This document shows, one piece after another, positions 6,709 through 15,700 of a DNA stretch of 18,701 nt (positions are counted from its first letter, which is position 1; each line of letters opens with the position of its first letter). The notes below the pieces were generated by a model. That model was not told where the DNA came from. It searched no databases and worked only from the letters and a program-made list of their open reading frames with translations. Both the position numbers and the translations under genes were made by a program. Origin of the DNA: Bacillota bacterium (GTDB taxonomy: Bacteria; Bacillota; Clostridia; Peptostreptococcales; Anaerovoracaceae); NCBI GenBank assembly GCA_017549385.1, contig JAFYUX010000066.1, positions 1 to 18,701 on the forward strand, written 5' to 3'.

Positions 6709-7566
6709 ATGAAGATCTCAGTAAACACTAAAAAGATGGCGGTAATAGGAGATCCTATCGGACACTCCATGTCGCCATTTATGCACAATACTGTCATAGA
6801 AGCAAATGGATTTGATGCAGTATATTTTCCTTTCCATGTAAAAGAGGGGGAAGTTGAAGATTTCTGCAAAGCCGCAAAGACATTAGGCTTCAGTGGTTTC
6901 AATGCTACTATGCCTCACAAACAGGTCCTTCTGGATCTGGTGGATGAGATAGATCCAGAAGCAAAAGAATACGCCTCCATAAACACTGTAAAGATTACCG
7001 AGGAGGGCAAGCTCATCGGTTACAACACAGATGTGCGAGGACTTCTGATGGCTTTTGAGGACAGAGGCGTAAAACTTTCCGGTGCCAAGATAATGATTAT
7101 AGGCGCTGGAGGTGTGGCCGGAGCTCTGGTAAAGGGTTGCGGTCAGGTAGGTGCAGGCAGTGTTACTGTACTCAACAGAACTTTTGAAAAGGCGGCTGCT
7201 ATATGCGACGGCCTCTCCTACGCGTCTGCTATGGAGCAGACACCGGAAAACATGCGCAAAATCGCAGAGGGTGCGGATGTTATCGTAAACTGTACGTCTC
7301 TTGGGATGCACGGTGTAGGTAGCGATTTTGCGGACCTCAGTTTTCTGGACAGCAGTCAGGCGCTCTTATGCGATCTGATATATAATCCGTGGGAAACAAA
7401 GTTTCTGGCATATGGGCGCGAAAGAGGGCTGGCCACAATGAACGGCATGGCGATGCTGATTTATCAGGGACTGCTGGCTTTCGAGAAATTTATGGATGTA
7501 AAGCTTGACTGCAGAGCGGAGTACGAAAGACTGCTGCCGCTGTGCGAAGCAAAATTGAAAGGATAA
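6709..7566 (+). CDS. aroE: Shikimate dehydrogenase
   Basis: A protein of 285 residues, the normal size for AroE, which reduces 3-dehydroshikimate to shikimate with NADPH in the cytosolic chorismate pathway. The shikimate-binding motif GHSMSP is near residue 18. The catalytic lysine lies in NATMPHK (usually NVTxPxK) and the aspartate in YNTD. The Rossmann motif is GAGGVAGA, followed by NRTFEKA. NCTSLGM and NGMAMLIYQG near the C-terminus complete the family pattern. The start is uncertain: ATG 6709 is preceded by a weak GGTGA and gives the usual N-terminus (VNTKKMAVIGDPIGHS). An in-frame ATG at 6658 lies inside a strong hairpin and would add an unconserved extension; TTG 6697 or GTG 6700 are also possible. 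It lies 3 bases before glnN, so the two are probably one operon. Codon use is less biased than in carB (more AAA and GAG). Confidence 0.92.
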   Translation: MKISVNTKKMAVIGDPIGHSMSPFMHNTVIEANGFDAVYFPFHVKEGEVEDFCKAAKTLGFSGFNATMPHKQVLLDLVDEIDPEAKEYASINTVKITEEGKLIGYNTDVRGLLMAFEDRGVKLSGAKIMIIGAGGVAGALVKGCGQVGAGSVTVLNRTFEKAAAICDGLSYASAMEQTPENMRKIAEGADVIVNCTSLGMHGVGSDFADLSFLDSSQALLCDLIYNPWETKFLAYGRERGLATMNGMAMLIYQGLLAFEKFMDVKLDCRAEYERLLPLCEAKLKG

Positions 7567-7569
7567 GTT

Positions 7570-9654
7570 ATGGCAAAACCAAGTGAAATTTTCGGCAGCC
7601 TTGTATTTAATGACGCTGTCATGAGGGAGCGCCTCCCAAAGGCTACATATCAGGCCCTTAGAGAATCCGTTTACAGCGGAAGCGAACTTAATGTGGATAT
7701 TGCCAATGTAGTAGCAGCAGAAATGAAAAACTGGGCCCTGGAAAAGGGTGCTACTCATTATGCTCACTGGTTCCAGCCGCTGACAGGTATCACAGCTGAA
7801 AAGCATGATTCCTTTATTGCTCCAGTAGGTGACGGTACTGTCATCATGGAGTTCTCAGGCAAAGAACTTATCAAGGGCGAATCTGACGGTTCAAGTTTCC
7901 CATCAGGTGGTATGCGTGCTACATTCGAAGCCCGCGGTTACACAAACTGGGACCCGACATCATACGCATTTATCAAGGATAAGACACTCTGTATCCCTAC
8001 AGCATTCTGTGCTTACGGCGGTGAAGCTCTCGACGAAAAGACTCCTCTACTCCGTTCCATGGAAGCCATCGGCAATCAGGCTATGAGAATCATGAAGCTC
8101 ATGGGCAGAGATGATGTTAAAAAGATTACTACAAACGTAGGTGCAGAACAGGAATACTTCCTTATAGACAAGACTGCATGCGAAGCGAGACCTGACCTTG
8201 TTTACTGCGGCAGAACGCTTTTAGGTGCAAAGCCTCCAAAGAGACAGGAAATGGACGACCACTATTTCGGTGCAATCCAGCCTCGTATCAAACTCTTTAT
8301 GGAAGAGCTCAACGAAGAACTCTGGAAGGTAGGTATCCTTTCAAAGACTCAGCACAACGAAGCGGCTCCTTCACAGCACGAAATGGCTCCTATCTTTACA
8401 GAAACGAGTCTTGCGCTGGATCATAACCAGCTCACTATGGAAATTCTCGCAAAGGTTGCAAAGAGACATGACCTCATCTGCCTCCTCCACGAAAAGCCAT
8501 TCGTTGGTGTAAACGGTTCAGGTAAGCACACAAACTGGTCTATCTCAACTGACAAGGGCGAAAATCTCCTCAAACCAGGTAAAAACCCTGAAAACAACAA
8601 GGTGTTCCTCATCATCCTGGCAGCAGTAATGCAGGCAGTAGATGATTATCAGGACCTCCTCAGAGTTTCAGTTGCAACAGCAGGTAACGACCACCGTCTC
8701 GGCGCTCACGAAGCTCCACCTGCTATCATATCTATGTTCCTGGGCGACGAACTTGATCACGTTATCGAGTCTATCGTTACAGGTCAGGAACTTACAAAGC
8801 TCAAGAAAAAGATGCTGGAGCTGGGGGCTATGGCACTTCCAGGCGTAGTAAAAGATACTACAGATAGAAACAGAACTTCTCCATTTGCCTTCACAGGTAA
8901 CAAGTTCGAATTCAGAATGCCAGGCTCACAGCAGTCTATCGGTGACGCATGCTTCGTACTCAACACAATCGTTGCAGAATCATTCCGTCAGTTTGCCGAC
9001 AGACTTGAAGGTTCAGAAGACATGGATGCAGCAGTAGATGCTCTCATTAAGGAAGTATTTACAAAGCATCAGCGCATCGTTTTCAATGGCGACAACTACA
9101 CAGAAGAATGGGAAAAGGAAGCAGAAGCAAGAGGTCTCCACAACATGAGAAACACTGTTGATGCTGCACCTGCTCTCATCGACGAAAAAAATATCGAACT
9201 GTTTAAGCGTCACGGTATCTTCTCAGAAATCGAATCAAGAGCAAGATACGAAATCAAGCTTGAAGAGTACGCAAAGCTCAGAAATATCGAAGCACTCACA
9301 ATGATCGATATGACTAGAAAAAATATCCTTCCTGCAGTAAGCGCATACAGCAATGACCTTGCAAATACAGCTATTGCAAAGAAGGAACTTGGCGTAAACC
9401 CTAGAGCTGAAATCCAGCTTCTTTCTGAGATCTCCGATCTCCAGGCGGATCTTCTCGACAAGATCAACGCCCTGGAAAGCGCAGTAGATTCAACAGAAAG
9501 CTTTACTCTCACAGAACAGGCACCTATCTTCCTTAAGGACGTACTTCCAAAGATGGAAGAACTCCGTGCAGTTGCCGACAAGCTGGAAACACTTACAGCA
9601 GAAGAATACTGGCCGTTCCCAAGCTACGGCGATCTTCTCTTCAGCACAAAATAA
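7570..9654 (+). CDS. glnN: Type III glutamine synthetase
   Basis: A protein of 694 residues, matching the ~700-residue GSIII family and much longer than type I (~450-470). It makes glutamine from glutamate, ammonia and ATP in the cytosol. An N-terminal GSIII-specific region (starting [16 protein letters not shown]) precedes the catalytic part. Visible motifs are [10 protein letters not shown] (around residue 190, metal-binding glutamates), QHEMAPIF, and [12 protein letters not shown] (NGSGKH at 315-320, typical of GSIII). [15 protein letters not shown] and [16 protein letters not shown] follow. The C-terminal ~150 residues are helical and rich in charged residues. GAAAGGA 7 bases before the ATG supports the start. 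It follows aroE by 3 bases. Its product is the amide donor used by GatCAB downstream, while the nearby CarA appears unable to use glutamine. Confidence 0.95.
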   Translation: MAKPSEIFGSLVFNDAVMRERLPKATYQALRESVYSGSELNVDIANVVAAEMKNWALEKGATHYAHWFQPLTGITAEKHDSFIAPVGDGTVIMEFSGKELIKGESDGSSFPSGGMRATFEARGYTNWDPTSYAFIKDKTLCIPTAFCAYGGEALDEKTPLLRSMEAIGNQAMRIMKLMGRDDVKKITTNVGAEQEYFLIDKTACEARPDLVYCGRTLLGAKPPKRQEMDDHYFGAIQPRIKLFMEELNEELWKVGILSKTQHNEAAPSQHEMAPIFTETSLALDHNQLTMEILAKVAKRHDLICLLHEKPFVGVNGSGKHTNWSISTDKGENLLKPGKNPENNKVFLIILAAVMQAVDDYQDLLRVSVATAGNDHRLGAHEAPPAIISMFLGDELDHVIESIVTGQELTKLKKKMLELGAMALPGVVKDTTDRNRTSPFAFTGNKFEFRMPGSQQSIGDACFVLNTIVAESFRQFADRLEGSEDMDAAVDALIKEVFTKHQRIVFNGDNYTEEWEKEAEARGLHNMRNTVDAAPALIDEKNIELFKRHGIFSEIESRARYEIKLEEYAKLRNIEALTMIDMTRKNILPAVSAYSNDLANTAIAKKELGVNPRAEIQLLSEISDLQADLLDKINALESAVDSTESFTLTEQAPIFLKDVLPKMEELRAVADKLETLTAEEYWPFPSYGDLLFSTK

Positions 9655-9667
9655 TCTGAGATATAAA

Positions 9668-9695
9668 ATGGCTGCACTTTTACCGGTGCAGCCAT
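9668..9695 (+). terminator. Strong hairpin after glnN, possible terminator or processing site
   Basis: ATGGCTGCAC (9668-9677) and GTGCAGCCAT (9686-9695) form a perfect 10-bp stem with an 8-base loop. The usual T-run is absent, so complete rho-independent termination is doubtful. The candidate start codon of the next small gene abuts the stem, so the hairpin could also affect its translation. Confidence 0.45.
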
Positions 9696-9998
9696 ATGAT
9701 TCTGGTAAAAGATATGGATATAGTATTAAAAATGGGATTGATTGCTCTGGTTATCACAGCAGTGATTTCCATCCCAATGGGCATAATCCTCTACAGATAC
9801 ATGCAAAACAAAATGGCCAGTTATGACTACGACACCTCCAGCGACGGCTGGATAAAGTGGGAGTCACAAGAACAGTGGGACGACTGGGATTTTACGGGAG
9901 AAAAAAATGACAGTTATACTTCAGATTGTAATCATCCTGGTGATTCCTGCCTTGATGGCAGCAGCAGGTGTGAAAGTATTAAAGAACAAGAAAAATAA
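9696..9998 (+). CDS. Small membrane protein with an acidic, Trp-rich tail
   Basis: Read through, this is 100 residues, with one clear membrane segment (residues ~10-35, IVLKMGLIALVITAVISIPM) followed by an acidic tail rich in Asp and Trp (DGWIKWESQEQWDDWDF). No family is recognised. The start is uncertain: ATG 9696, 9714 and 9732 are all in frame and none has a good ribosome site. The last 29 residues overlap the next gene and look unlike natural sequence. A 7-A tract at 9901-9907 lies exactly at the overlap. A -1 slip there, or one more A, would end this frame at the TGA at 9908-9910, overlapping the next ATG as ATGA. The true product is therefore probably ~71 residues. It is likely co-translated with the SdpI-like protein. 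Confidence 0.55.
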   Translation: MILVKDMDIVLKMGLIALVITAVISIPMGIILYRYMQNKMASYDYDTSSDGWIKWESQEQWDDWDFTGEKNDSYTSDCNHPGDSCLDGSSRCESIKEQEK

Positions 9999-10323
9999 TG
10001 TAAAAAAAGGCCTTGTCTTTACAAGTCGTGCCGCTAAAAGAAGCCAGCAGGCATGGGATCTTGCAAATGCAATGTTTGGTCGTATGCTGGTAGCAGTAGG
10101 TCTTAACGTAGGTATGATCTGCGCAGTATTTTTAGCAGTCTTTATATGGAAGACAGATATCAGCGGATGGATTCTCCTCAAGTGGATGCTGTTTTTCCAG
10201 GTTCTCATACTGATGATGCCTTACGTAACCACAGAATATATACTCAACAAGACATTTGACGACAAGGGAGAGTATATTGAAAGCAAACCTTCGCAGTTTT
10301 CCTTCGGAAAGAAGAGAAAATAA
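9907..10323 (+). CDS. SdpI-like integral membrane protein
   Basis: A protein of 138 residues with three predicted membrane segments: residues ~3-24, ~58-77 and ~88-110. The stretch FTSRAAKRSQQAWDLAN, then an MPYVTTEYILNKTFD ending, recalls the SdpI family, in which a conserved Ser/Arg-x-x-x-W-x-x-A/G pattern links two helices. SdpI itself gives Bacillus immunity to a killing peptide, but many clostridial relatives have unknown roles. No toxin gene is seen here, so an immunity role should not be assumed. The start is supported by GGGAG at 9896-9900, six bases before the ATG. It overlaps the preceding small membrane gene. The tail (SKPSQFSFGKKRK) is basic and probably cytoplasmic. Confidence 0.7.
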   Translation: MTVILQIVIILVIPALMAAAGVKVLKNKKNNVKKGLVFTSRAAKRSQQAWDLANAMFGRMLVAVGLNVGMICAVFLAVFIWKTDISGWILLKWMLFFQVLILMMPYVTTEYILNKTFDDKGEYIESKPSQFSFGKKRK

Positions 10324-10364
10324 GCAAAAAACCGCTAATTATCAATATATTTCCTTGAAATAGA

Positions 10365-10454
10365 GTCATACTTATGATATTTTTAAGGTTGCAGTAGGGC
10401 AACAAGGCCTCATTGCGCCTGCAGGTAGTTTTTACCGCAGATTTTAAGTATGAC
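10365..10454. ncRNA. Structured palindromic element of unknown type
   Basis: A perfect 10-bp inverted repeat, GTCATACTTA (10365-10374) and TAAGTATGAC (10445-10454), encloses further hairpins. These are GTTGC (10388-10392) with GCAAC (10399-10403), AGGC (10405-10408) with GCCT (10417-10420), and CTGC-A-GGTA (10419-10427) with TACC-GCAG (10433-10440); the last two share a couple of bases. The fold is cloverleaf-like, but it lacks tRNA signatures (no TTCGA T-loop). It matches no riboswitch class I can recall. It could be a small RNA, a small mobile repeat, or a terminator for the genes to the left. A weak promoter (TTGAAA 10355-10360, TATTTT 10378-10383) overlaps its left arm. Confidence 0.35.
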
Positions 10455-10480
10455 ATTTATAAAACTAAACATAAACCAAA

Positions 10481-10922
10481 AGCAAAGATCGGGAAAAGTA
10501 CTCAGATATGAGCAAAGCAGGGAGCGGCATCGTGACTGAAAGTGCCGTTTGTGTCAGCTGACGAAAGAACACCCGGGAGCTCGCATTTCGAACATAGCTT
10601 TACGATGACTACGTCATCTAGTCTGCCGCAGGCAGAGGCTGTCAGTAGGGGTGCGCGAGTTATGCCCGTTACAGCATTTTAGAGGTCCGGATATCTATGG
10701 GTATTCGTGTCGGCGTGATGCTCTGCCCAAATCTTTGATTTGGCGCGCAGTGCACATACAACCGCAGCCCGCTGCGAAGCGAGGTGCTGCGGCCAGTTGA
10801 GCCGTCGGAGGCTACAGTCGTTACGAGTATTTACATTTATATAGATAGCGGATAAAAACGGGTGGTACCACGGTATATTATCGTCCCTGCAGTTATTTTG
10901 TGCTGCAGGGATTTATTTTTTT
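10481..10922 (+). promoter_or_regulatory. T-box leader, probable asparagine specificity, controlling gatCAB-aspS
   Basis: T-boxes sense uncharged tRNA and prevent termination. The T-box core CGGGTGGTACCACGG is at 10859-10873, and a terminator follows. Stem I is readable: base CGGG (10490-10493) with CCCG (10572-10575), then AGTA (10497-10500) in the 5' side of the specifier loop. Helices TCAG/CTGA (10502-10505, 10558-10561) and CAAA/TTTG (10513-10516, 10548-10551) follow, topped by CGGCA/TGCCG (10525-10529, 10543-10547) with GTGA in the loop. The 3' side of the specifier loop places AAC (10568-10570) followed by A just before the base stem, so the codon is probably Asn. This fits the operon, which makes Asn-tRNA(Asn). 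The bulge TGGT would pair best with a discriminator A, or with G by wobble. About 280 bases separate stem I from the T-box, more than usual. Confidence 0.88.
10884..10922 (+). terminator. T-box terminator before gatC
   Basis: TCCCTGCAG (10884-10892) and CTGCAGGGA (10903-10911) form a perfect 9-bp stem, followed by TTTATTTTTTTT. The competing antiterminator uses the T-box sequence, with GATAA (10851-10855) pairing with TTATC (10878-10882) at its base. Confidence 0.9.
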
Positions 10923-10934
10923 CAGGAGGAAAGC

Positions 10935-11222
10935 ATGAACATTACAGACGAACTTATCGGTTACATCAGTGATCTTTCCCGCCTTTACCTCAGTGACGAG
11001 GAGAAAGAAAAGGCAAAGGGCGATCTGTCAGATGTACTGAGCTACATCGACAAGCTCAACGAACTTGACACAAAGGGCATGCCTGAGATGTCTCATCCAT
11101 TTGAAGCAGTAAATTGCTTTAGAGAAGATGTTGTTACAAACGGTGACGACAGAGAAAATCTTCTCGCTAATGCGCCTGAAAGCAAGGGCTCATATTACAA
11201 GGTATTCAAGACTGTAGAATAA
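10935..11222 (+). CDS. gatC: Asp-tRNA(Asn)/Glu-tRNA(Gln) amidotransferase subunit C
   Basis: A protein of 95 residues, the normal length for GatC. GatC wraps around the GatA-GatB interface and stabilises the complex that amidates mischarged tRNA. It starts with the typical TDELIGYISDLSRLYLSDEEKE helix region and ends with the conserved pattern DVV-x-N-x-D-R-x-x-LLANAPESKGSYYKV. An AGGAGG ribosome site at 10924-10929 lies 5 bases before the ATG. It is the first gene after the T-box terminator, so its transcription depends on antitermination. gatA follows after 18 bases. Confidence 0.95.
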   Translation: MNITDELIGYISDLSRLYLSDEEKEKAKGDLSDVLSYIDKLNELDTKGMPEMSHPFEAVNCFREDVVTNGDDRENLLANAPESKGSYYKVFKTVE

Positions 11223-11240
11223 TCAAGGAGAGTATAGAAA

Positions 11241-12752
11241 ATGAAAATTCGCGAACTCACGGCCCTTGAACTCGGTGCAAAGATCAAGGCAGGAGAAGTT
11301 TCCTGCAGACAGGCTGTAGAAGCTTATCTTGATGCTATCGAGAAAAAGGACGGTGCTATCAATGCATATATCACAGTTATGCGCGACGAGGCTCTCGCTC
11401 GTGCTGACGAAGTACAGGCTAAGATCGATGCAGGCGAATATGCTGATTCACCTTTAGCAGGTGTTCCAGTTGCTATCAAGGACAACATGTGCACAAAGGA
11501 TGTCCTCACTAGTGCTGCATCAAAGATTCTCAGCAATTTCAAGCCACCATACGATGCAACAGTTATCGAAAAGCTCAACGCTGCAGGTGCTATCATTATC
11601 GGTAAGGTAAACATGGACGAATTTGCCATGGGCGGTTCAACAGAAACATCATTCTATGGTGCTACAGGTAACCCTTGGGACGTTAAGCGCGTACCTGGCG
11701 GTTCTTCCGGCGGTTCTGCGGCAGCAGTAGCAGCTGGTATGGCTCCATATTCACTTGGCTCTGACACAGGTGGTTCTATCAGACAGCCTGCTGCATTTAC
11801 AGGCCTCACTGGCATCAAGCCAACTTACGGTGCTGTATCTCGTTACGGTCTTCTCGCTTATGCGTCTTCACTTGACCAGATCGGTCCTGTTGCTCACGAC
11901 GTAAAGGATGCTGCAGCTATCTTAGCTCTTATTTCTGGTCACGACTCTAAGGACAGCACATCTATAATCGAAGAAGCATTTGACTTTACTGACAGCATTG
12001 TAGAAGCATCTGACTTTGATGCTGACGGCAAGTGCAGCAAGATCGCAGGCATGAAGATCGGTATCCCTGCAAACTACTTTGGCGAAGGTCTCGACACTGA
12101 AATCGCAGCTTCTATTAAGGAAGCAGCGAAGGCTCTCGAAGCAGCTGGCGCTATCGTAGAAGAATTCGAAATGCCAATCGTTGACTATGCGGTTCCTGCT
12201 TACTACATTGTTGCATGCGCAGAAGCAAGTTCAAACCTCTCAAGATACGATGGTATCAAGTACGGCCACAGAACAAAGAACGCTAGCGACCTGGTAGAAA
12301 CTTACTACAAGTCAAGAAGCGAAGGCTTTGGTGCAGAAGTAAAGAGACGTATCAGACTCGGTTCATTCGTACTGAGCTCTGGTTACTTTGATGCATACTA
12401 CAAGAAGGCTCTTCAGGTGAGAGGTCTCATCAAGAAGGCTTTCGACGAAGCATATGAAAAGTATGATATGATCCTCAGCCCTGTAAGCCCAACAGTTGCT
12501 TACGAAATCGGCGGCCAGATCGAGGACCCTATCGCAATGTACATGGCTGATATCTACACAGTTTCCATCAACCTTGCTGGTCTTCCAGCAGTATCAGTTC
12601 CTTGCGGTTTCGCATCAAACGGTATGCCTATCGGCATGCAGTTTATCGGCGATTCTTTCCGCGAAGACAAGCTGGTAAAGATGGCTTCTGCATATCAGGC
12701 AATCACAGATTATCACAAGAGCAGACCAGCGATTTTCGCTGATGAAGCATAG
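11241..12752 (+). CDS. gatA: Asp-tRNA(Asn)/Glu-tRNA(Gln) amidotransferase subunit A
   Basis: A protein of 503 residues (family ~485-500) of the amidase-signature family. It hydrolyses glutamine and passes ammonia through a channel to GatB. The Ser-cisSer-Lys triad is intact: Lys80 (VAIKDN), Ser155 (GGSSGGS) and Ser179 (SDTGGSIRQPA). The substrate region continues with GLTGIKPTYGAVSRYG and SSLDQIGP, which are typical of GatA rather than other amidases. A variable segment after GHDSKDSTS is also usual. The ribosome site AAGGAG is 12 bases before the ATG. It lies between gatC (18-base gap) and the gatB-aspS fusion (18-base gap), so the whole set is one operon. Confidence 0.96.
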   Translation: MKIRELTALELGAKIKAGEVSCRQAVEAYLDAIEKKDGAINAYITVMRDEALARADEVQAKIDAGEYADSPLAGVPVAIKDNMCTKDVLTSAASKILSNFKPPYDATVIEKLNAAGAIIIGKVNMDEFAMGGSTETSFYGATGNPWDVKRVPGGSSGGSAAAVAAGMAPYSLGSDTGGSIRQPAAFTGLTGIKPTYGAVSRYGLLAYASSLDQIGPVAHDVKDAAAILALISGHDSKDSTSIIEEAFDFTDSIVEASDFDADGKCSKIAGMKIGIPANYFGEGLDTEIAASIKEAAKALEAAGAIVEEFEMPIVDYAVPAYYIVACAEASSNLSRYDGIKYGHRTKNASDLVETYYKSRSEGFGAEVKRRIRLGSFVLSSGYFDAYYKKALQVRGLIKKAFDEAYEKYDMILSPVSPTVAYEIGGQIEDPIAMYMADIYTVSINLAGLPAVSVPCGFASNGMPIGMQFIGDSFREDKLVKMASAYQAITDYHKSRPAIFADEA

Positions 12753-12770
12753 AAAGGAGGAGCAGACTAA

Positions 12771-15700
12771 ATGGAATACGAAGTAGTAATGGGCCTGGAA
12801 GTTCACGTCGAGCTTTCAACAAAGACTAAGATTTTCTGCGGATGCTCCACAGAATTCGGCGGTGAGCCAAACTCACACACATGTCCTGTTTGTTCAGGTA
12901 TGCCAGGTTCACTCCCTGTACTCAACAAGGGTGTAGTAGACCGTGCAATCAAGGCTGGTCTCGCTTTCCACAGCGATCTCCAGTATTCAAATATTTTCGA
13001 TAGAAAGAACTATTTCTATCCTGACCTTCCAAAGGACTACCAGATTTCTCAGCTCTATCATCCTGTATGCCTCAACGGTTACATCGAAATCGAAAACGCG
13101 GCTCCAGGACAGGATCTTGACGAATACGGCATGATCCGTGATGCTGGCGCTTATGAAAATGACGGCGTAAACGGTGCTGTAAAGGTAGCTTCAGGTCTCG
13201 AACCGGTAAAGCCAGGCAGAAAGAGAATCAGACTCCACGAAATCCACATGGAAGAAGATGCTGGTAAGCTTGTTCATGACGTAGCTGGTACTCTCATCGA
13301 CTACAACAGATGTGGCGTTCCACTTATCGAAATCGTATCTGAACCAGACTTCAGAAGCGCTGACGAAGTAGTAGAATACCTCGAAAAGATCAGAGAAATG
13401 CTCGTATACATGGACGTTTCTGACTGTAAGATGCAGGAAGGTTCTATGCGTGCCGACGTTAACCTTTCAGTAAGACCTAAGGGTTCTACTGAGTTCGGTA
13501 CAAGAACAGAAATGAAGAACATCAACTCCCTCAAGGCGATTAAGCGTGCAATCGAATTCGAAAGCAAGCGTCAGATCGAAGCAATCCAGAGAGGCGAAAG
13601 AATCGTTCAGGAAACTCGCCGCTGGGATGACGAAAAGGGTGAAACATATGCAATGCGTTCTAAGGAAAATGCTCAGGACTACAGATACTTCCCGGATCCT
13701 GACCTTGTTCCAGTAGCTATCACACCTGAATGGGTAGAAGAAATGCGCGCTCAGATGCCAGAACTCCCACAGGCTAAGCGTGAACGTTATGTAAACGAAC
13801 TCAAGATTGCAGCAGATACTGCAAAGGTAATCACATCTGATAAGGCTCTCGCAGACTTATTCGATGCTGCTTACGCAATCTGCGGCAAGGCAAGAGAAAC
13901 TGCAAACACAGTAGCTGTAGACCTTATCGGTCTCCTCAAGGAAGCTGGCGTACAGCCTGCAGACATGAAGATCGACGCTGCAAAGTTTGCTGCTATCATC
14001 ACTCTCGTTTCAGAAGAAAAAGTAAACAGAAGTGTTGGTAAGGAACTGGTTGCTGAGTTATTCAAGAACGACATCGATCCTGAAGCTTATGTAAAGGAAA
14101 AGGGCCTCATGATCGTAGAAGATACAGAACTTATCGCTAAGACTATCGATGAAGTTATCGCAGAATTCCCACAGTCTGTAGTTGACTACAAGGACGGTAA
14201 GGAAAAGGCATTCGGCTTTATGGTTGGTCAGACTATGAGAAGACTCAAGGGCAAGGGTTCACCTCGTACTGTAAACGGTCTCCTCAAGGAAAAGCTCGAT
14301 GGCGTTAAGTTTGATGCTGAAGCTGCAAAGGCTGCAGAAGAAGCTCGTGTTGCTGAAAAGGAAGCTGCAAAGGCTGCTGCTGCTGAAAAGAAGGCAGAAC
14401 CTGCAGAGGCTGCGCCACGCGAAGCTCGTCCAGAACAGCTCACTTTAGCAGAAAAGGCTCTCAGAAGAACACGTGAAGGTGTCAGCGGAGCTGACGGCGA
14501 CGATACATCAAAGGTTGCATTCCAGCCAAACCAGTATCGTACACACAACTGCAGCGAACTCCGTCCAGAAAACGTTGGTCAGGATGTTCGTATCTCAGGC
14601 TGGATCAGCACAATCAGAAACCACGGCGGTATCGTATTCGTTGACCTTCGTGACTACTACGGCGTAACTCAGGTTGTAGTAACAGAAGAACAGATTGAAG
14701 GTATGGGTAAGGAAACAGTTATCCAGGTAAATGGTAAGGTACTCGAAAGAGATCCTGAAACTGTAAACCCTAACATCGCTACAGGTCTCGTAGAAGTAAA
14801 GGCTGACACAGTAAGACTTCTCGGTCCTTCACACAGCAACCTTCCGTTCGAAATCGAACGTTCTAAGGAAACAAGAGAAGATGTTCGTCTCAAGAACAGA
14901 TTCTTAGATCTCAGAAACCCTAAGGTTAGAGACAATATGATTCTCCGTTCTCAGATTATCAGATATCTGAGACACAAGATGGAAGATATGGGCTTCCTTG
15001 AAATCCAGACTCCAATCCTCGCAGCTTCTTCTCCAGAAGGCGCTAGAGACTATCTGGTTCCATCAAGAAAGCACAAGGGCATGTTCTATGCTCTCCCACA
15101 GGCTCCTCAGCAGTTCAAGCAGCTTCTGATGACTTCCGGTTTTGACCGTTACTTCCAGATCGCACCTTGCTTCAGAGACGAAGACGCTCGTCTCGACAGA
15201 TCACCAGGCGAATTCTACCAGCTTGACTTCGAAATGGCATTCGCGACTCAGGAAGACGTATTTGCAGTAGCAGAAAAGGTAATGTACGACACATTCACTA
15301 CATTCTCTGATCTCCCTGTATCAAAGCCACCGTTTGTACGTATTCCGTTCAAGGAAGCTATGCTCAAGTACGGCTCAGACAAGCCTGACTTAAGAAACCC
15401 TCTCGTGATCATCGACCTCAGCGAATTCTTCGAAACAGTTGACTTCGCACCATTCAGAGGCAAGATCGTTAGAGCAATCAGAGTTCCTGGCGCTGCAAAG
15501 CAGTCAAAGTCATGGTTCCGTGACATGGAAAAGTTTGCTCTCAGCATCGGCATGAAGGGTCTCGGCTACATCTCTGTTAAGGAAGACATGACTTACAAGG
15601 GACCTATCGACAAGTTTATGAATGACGACCAGAAGGTTGAAATCGCTAAGCTTGCAGGCCTCCAGCCAGACGATGTACTCTATTTTATCTCTGACGAAAA

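Noticed and set aside
9696..10323. SdpABC-type toxin/immunity system
   Set aside because: Only an SdpI-like membrane protein is present; the adjacent small protein has no toxin hallmarks, and SdpI relatives are widespread without toxins.
10365..10454. A tRNA gene in the cloverleaf-like element
   Set aside because: No T-loop TTCGA, no D-loop GG, no CCA, and a 10-bp rather than 7-bp outer stem.
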